Positions 62,225 through 64,000 of a stretch of 64,000 bases of DNA are shown here, in pieces. Source of the DNA: Larus michahellis (lineage: Eukaryota > Chordata > Aves > Charadriiformes > Laridae); NCBI RefSeq assembly GCF_964199755.1, contig NC_133903.1, forward strand, positions 6,589,001 through 6,653,000, written 5' to 3'. Position 1 is the first letter of the stretch. Every line of letters starts with the position of its first letter. The notes under the pieces were generated by a model. The model did no database searches, was not told the origin of the DNA, and saw only the letters and a program-made list of their open reading frames with translations. A program made the position numbers and the translations under genes.

Positions 62225-62370
62225 CTGTGGTCTCACTTGCCTGGTGTGCATTAACCGCATCTTCCAGGTCCTGTTTCCCTTGACATCAGATGGGGATAAG
62301 GCTTCCCCCAAGGTGCTTCCAGACCTTCATGTAAAGCTGCTACATAAAAGCAAGAGGTTGCTACTCAGGT
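62225..62370 (+). mobile_element. Possible SINE/LINE tail remnant
   Basis: TTTCCCTTGACATCAGATGG, GGATAAGGC, TGTAAAGCTGC and TACATAAAAGCAAGAGG in order resemble the common tail of old amniote SINEs, which has TTTCC, TGTAAAATGGGGATAA, TGTAAAGCGCT and TATATAAATGCAAGG. The similarity is partial. Confidence 0.4.
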
Positions 62371-64000
62371 AAGGCACAGTGCCTAAAATAACAGTGTTTT
62401 AGTAGTGGGATTTTGATTTCTATTCTATGCTTTCAGGCTATTAGGTGATTAAACCACCATTAAAACCGGACTAAACAGCTCCGGGTTTTAGTGGAGCTGG
62501 TAGCGGAGGTGTGGAGGTTTATGAGGTTACGTCTTGATTTACCATTTATTATGAACATTTATCAGGGAGGAGATACAGGGTAATTTTCTGGTTTGTTTCA
62601 TGTTTGTCTGAGCCACGCTGGATTGTGTCCGATTCAAATATGAACCTCGAGCTCGGCTGGAAGACCTGTGGGATGGAGCCCTTGGCTTCTGTGGGTAGGA
62701 AGGCCATGGAATCCCGAGTGGCAGGCTGTGGTTTTATCCGTGCAGGCTGAGCCTCTCAACAAGTATTGCTCAACCTCCCTGGAGCTGGCTCAGGGCTGGC
62801 CGCCTCGCTGCGTGGGCAGGCTGGGCTCCGACCTGCCTGCCGAAGCCCATACCGGGACGGCTTCCAGGGAAGGGTGGGAAACGGCAAAAGCAGGAATAGG
62901 TCCTGCAGCTCCAGCCTGTCACCACCCGACCGTCTGCCTTCTGCCGGTACCAAGGTTTTTCCCTCTGCAAAGGAGGGTTTGGGGCTAGCGCAGGATGACT
63001 GTGCTTGCACTTGGTGGAGATCTGCCTGGGAGCTGAGTGGCGGTACCGGGGGGAAAAGTCATCCTGCAATTCTCCAAAAATAGGGTGGTACTTTTGTGTG
63101 GGAGGGGTGAAAGGAGAGAGCAAAGATGATCCCCCCCAGAAAAGAGTGAGGAGGGAATAAACAAGCTATGCAGCAAATAAGCGATGAGCAATCTGGGTGC
63201 AGGGTGGGGAGGAGACGTCAGGAAGGCTCCTCTGGGGGAAAGGAGCAGTGGGGAAAGGTGAAGGATGAGGGGCAGAACCCGATGGGGAAATCGTTCATGT
63301 CCCTTGTTTCGGCTCGCTGAGGTAATGCTGTTATTTTCGAGCGGAGAGCTGGAGCGCATGGCAGAGCTCCGTTCCCCCGTGTGATGTCTCTGCTCGGCCT
63401 CGCAGCTGCAGGAGGAAGCTGTCAGCGATGGGAGCGATGGGCTGCTGGAGCTGCGGGACAGCCATGTGTCAGCGCCAATTGTCACAGGGGCAAACGCTGC
63501 TGGGATGTTTTTTATTTTATTTTTTTTTATGCAGTTTGGTAAACACAAGAGCCAGATTCCGGGTGTAAATCTGGAGTAGTGTCAGTGCAGTTGGATCGGC
63601 CCAGCTGTGCTGGATATCTTGCTCGGAGGGGAGTGTGGCACGGAGCTGGCACGTCAGGCTGCTCTGCTCTGCTTGGAGACACTGGAAACATTCCCAAAGG
63701 GATGGGGAAGGGCAGCAAGTGGGAAGGAGGTGCTGGGGAAGTGTAAGAGGGGATAGCACAGAGCTGTAGCTCTTCCCATCTATTTTACACTTTGCTAAGC
63801 ACTAAAATGCCATATTTTTTTCCTCTGTATTTAGACGATAATTATATTATGTTCTCATTTACATGGCTTACTTCTTAATATGACCTCTTCTGGCTTATTC
63901 AGCTTTTTAAAACAGACGTGCCTGATAGCTAATGGCCAGGGAGAGGAGGAGTATTTCTTAAAAGCAAGATTCAGTGCTTTATATTAAACACCTTAAATTT

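Larger units (their letters stand above)
49589..64000 (+). other. LMF1: LMF1 intron 3 (partial, runs off the window)
   Basis: At least 14.4 kb with no sequence resembling the next expected LMF1 residues, so the lipase-maturation domain lies outside. It holds a candidate conserved element (54.17-54.66 kb), short microsatellites and a SINE-tail-like remnant near 62.3 kb. A purine-rich part at about 63.1-63.3 kb leaves a 187-codon minus-strand frame open, which I do not call a gene. Confidence 0.75.

Noticed and set aside
62985-63548. Minus-strand open frame of 187 codons
   Set aside because: It lies in a purine-rich plus-strand stretch that removes stop codons on the minus strand. The peptide is a Ser/Leu/Pro-rich low-complexity sequence.
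49589-64000. A further LMF1 exon (starting within GWES) before the window end
   Set aside because: I looked for an acceptor followed by codons for WES(Q)LLETGF and found none, so exon 4 most likely lies beyond the window.
1-64000. CRISPR arrays, tRNA or rRNA genes, or an unknown gene cluster
   Set aside because: No spaced direct-repeat array, no tRNA B-box with a foldable body and no rRNA words were seen. The window is an ordinary vertebrate two-gene locus.

Overview
This is vertebrate nuclear DNA, most likely from a bird. It holds spliced genes with GT-AG introns, CpG-island promoters, long AT-rich non-coding stretches, a clear avian-type CR1 LINE 3' fragment near 42.7 kb, and several worn SINE/LINE remnants. 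I recognise two protein-coding genes, arranged head to head: SOX8 on the minus strand (coding exons between 16187 and 12167) and the first three coding exons of LMF1 on the plus strand (24084 to 49588, continuing beyond the window). The same divergent SOX8/LMF1 pair lies on human 16p13.3, so this is conserved synteny. Species cannot be fixed from the sequence alone.

Layout. 1-10 kb: flank 3' of SOX8 with no gene I can support. It has microsatellites, a small isolated CpG-rich patch near 5.9 kb, and three stretches (5.2-5.55, 8.16-8.47 and 9.56-9.97 kb) that read like conserved regulatory DNA. 10.4-16.6 kb: complete SOX8 (472 codons in three coding exons), with two good polyadenylation sites, a 52-bp minisatellite running right up to the exon 1 splice donor, and a GC-rich promoter with CCAAT, octamer, GC-box and AT-rich motifs. 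16.6-23.9 kb: the shared divergent intergenic region, GC-rich near SOX8 and then AT-rich with candidate enhancers. 24.0-24.3 kb: LMF1 promoter and exon 1, with a YY1-type motif over a start codon. 24.3-64 kb: LMF1 introns 1, 2 and part of 3, with exon 2 at 34631-34940 and an 11-nt microexon at 49578-49588.

Function. SOX8 is a SOXE-group HMG-box transcription factor (with SOX9 and SOX10) acting in neural crest, glia and gonad. LMF1 is an endoplasmic-reticulum membrane factor needed for maturation of lipoprotein, hepatic and endothelial lipases. They are neighbours by ancient synteny and not by shared pathway.

I found no novel gene system. The most notable items are the LMF1 microexon, which would put translation out of frame if skipped, and the SOX8 minisatellite abutting a splice donor. 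The long open frames elsewhere are explained by composition or are antisense shadows of SOX8. Most of the remaining sequence is intron or intergenic DNA in which I see nothing further.
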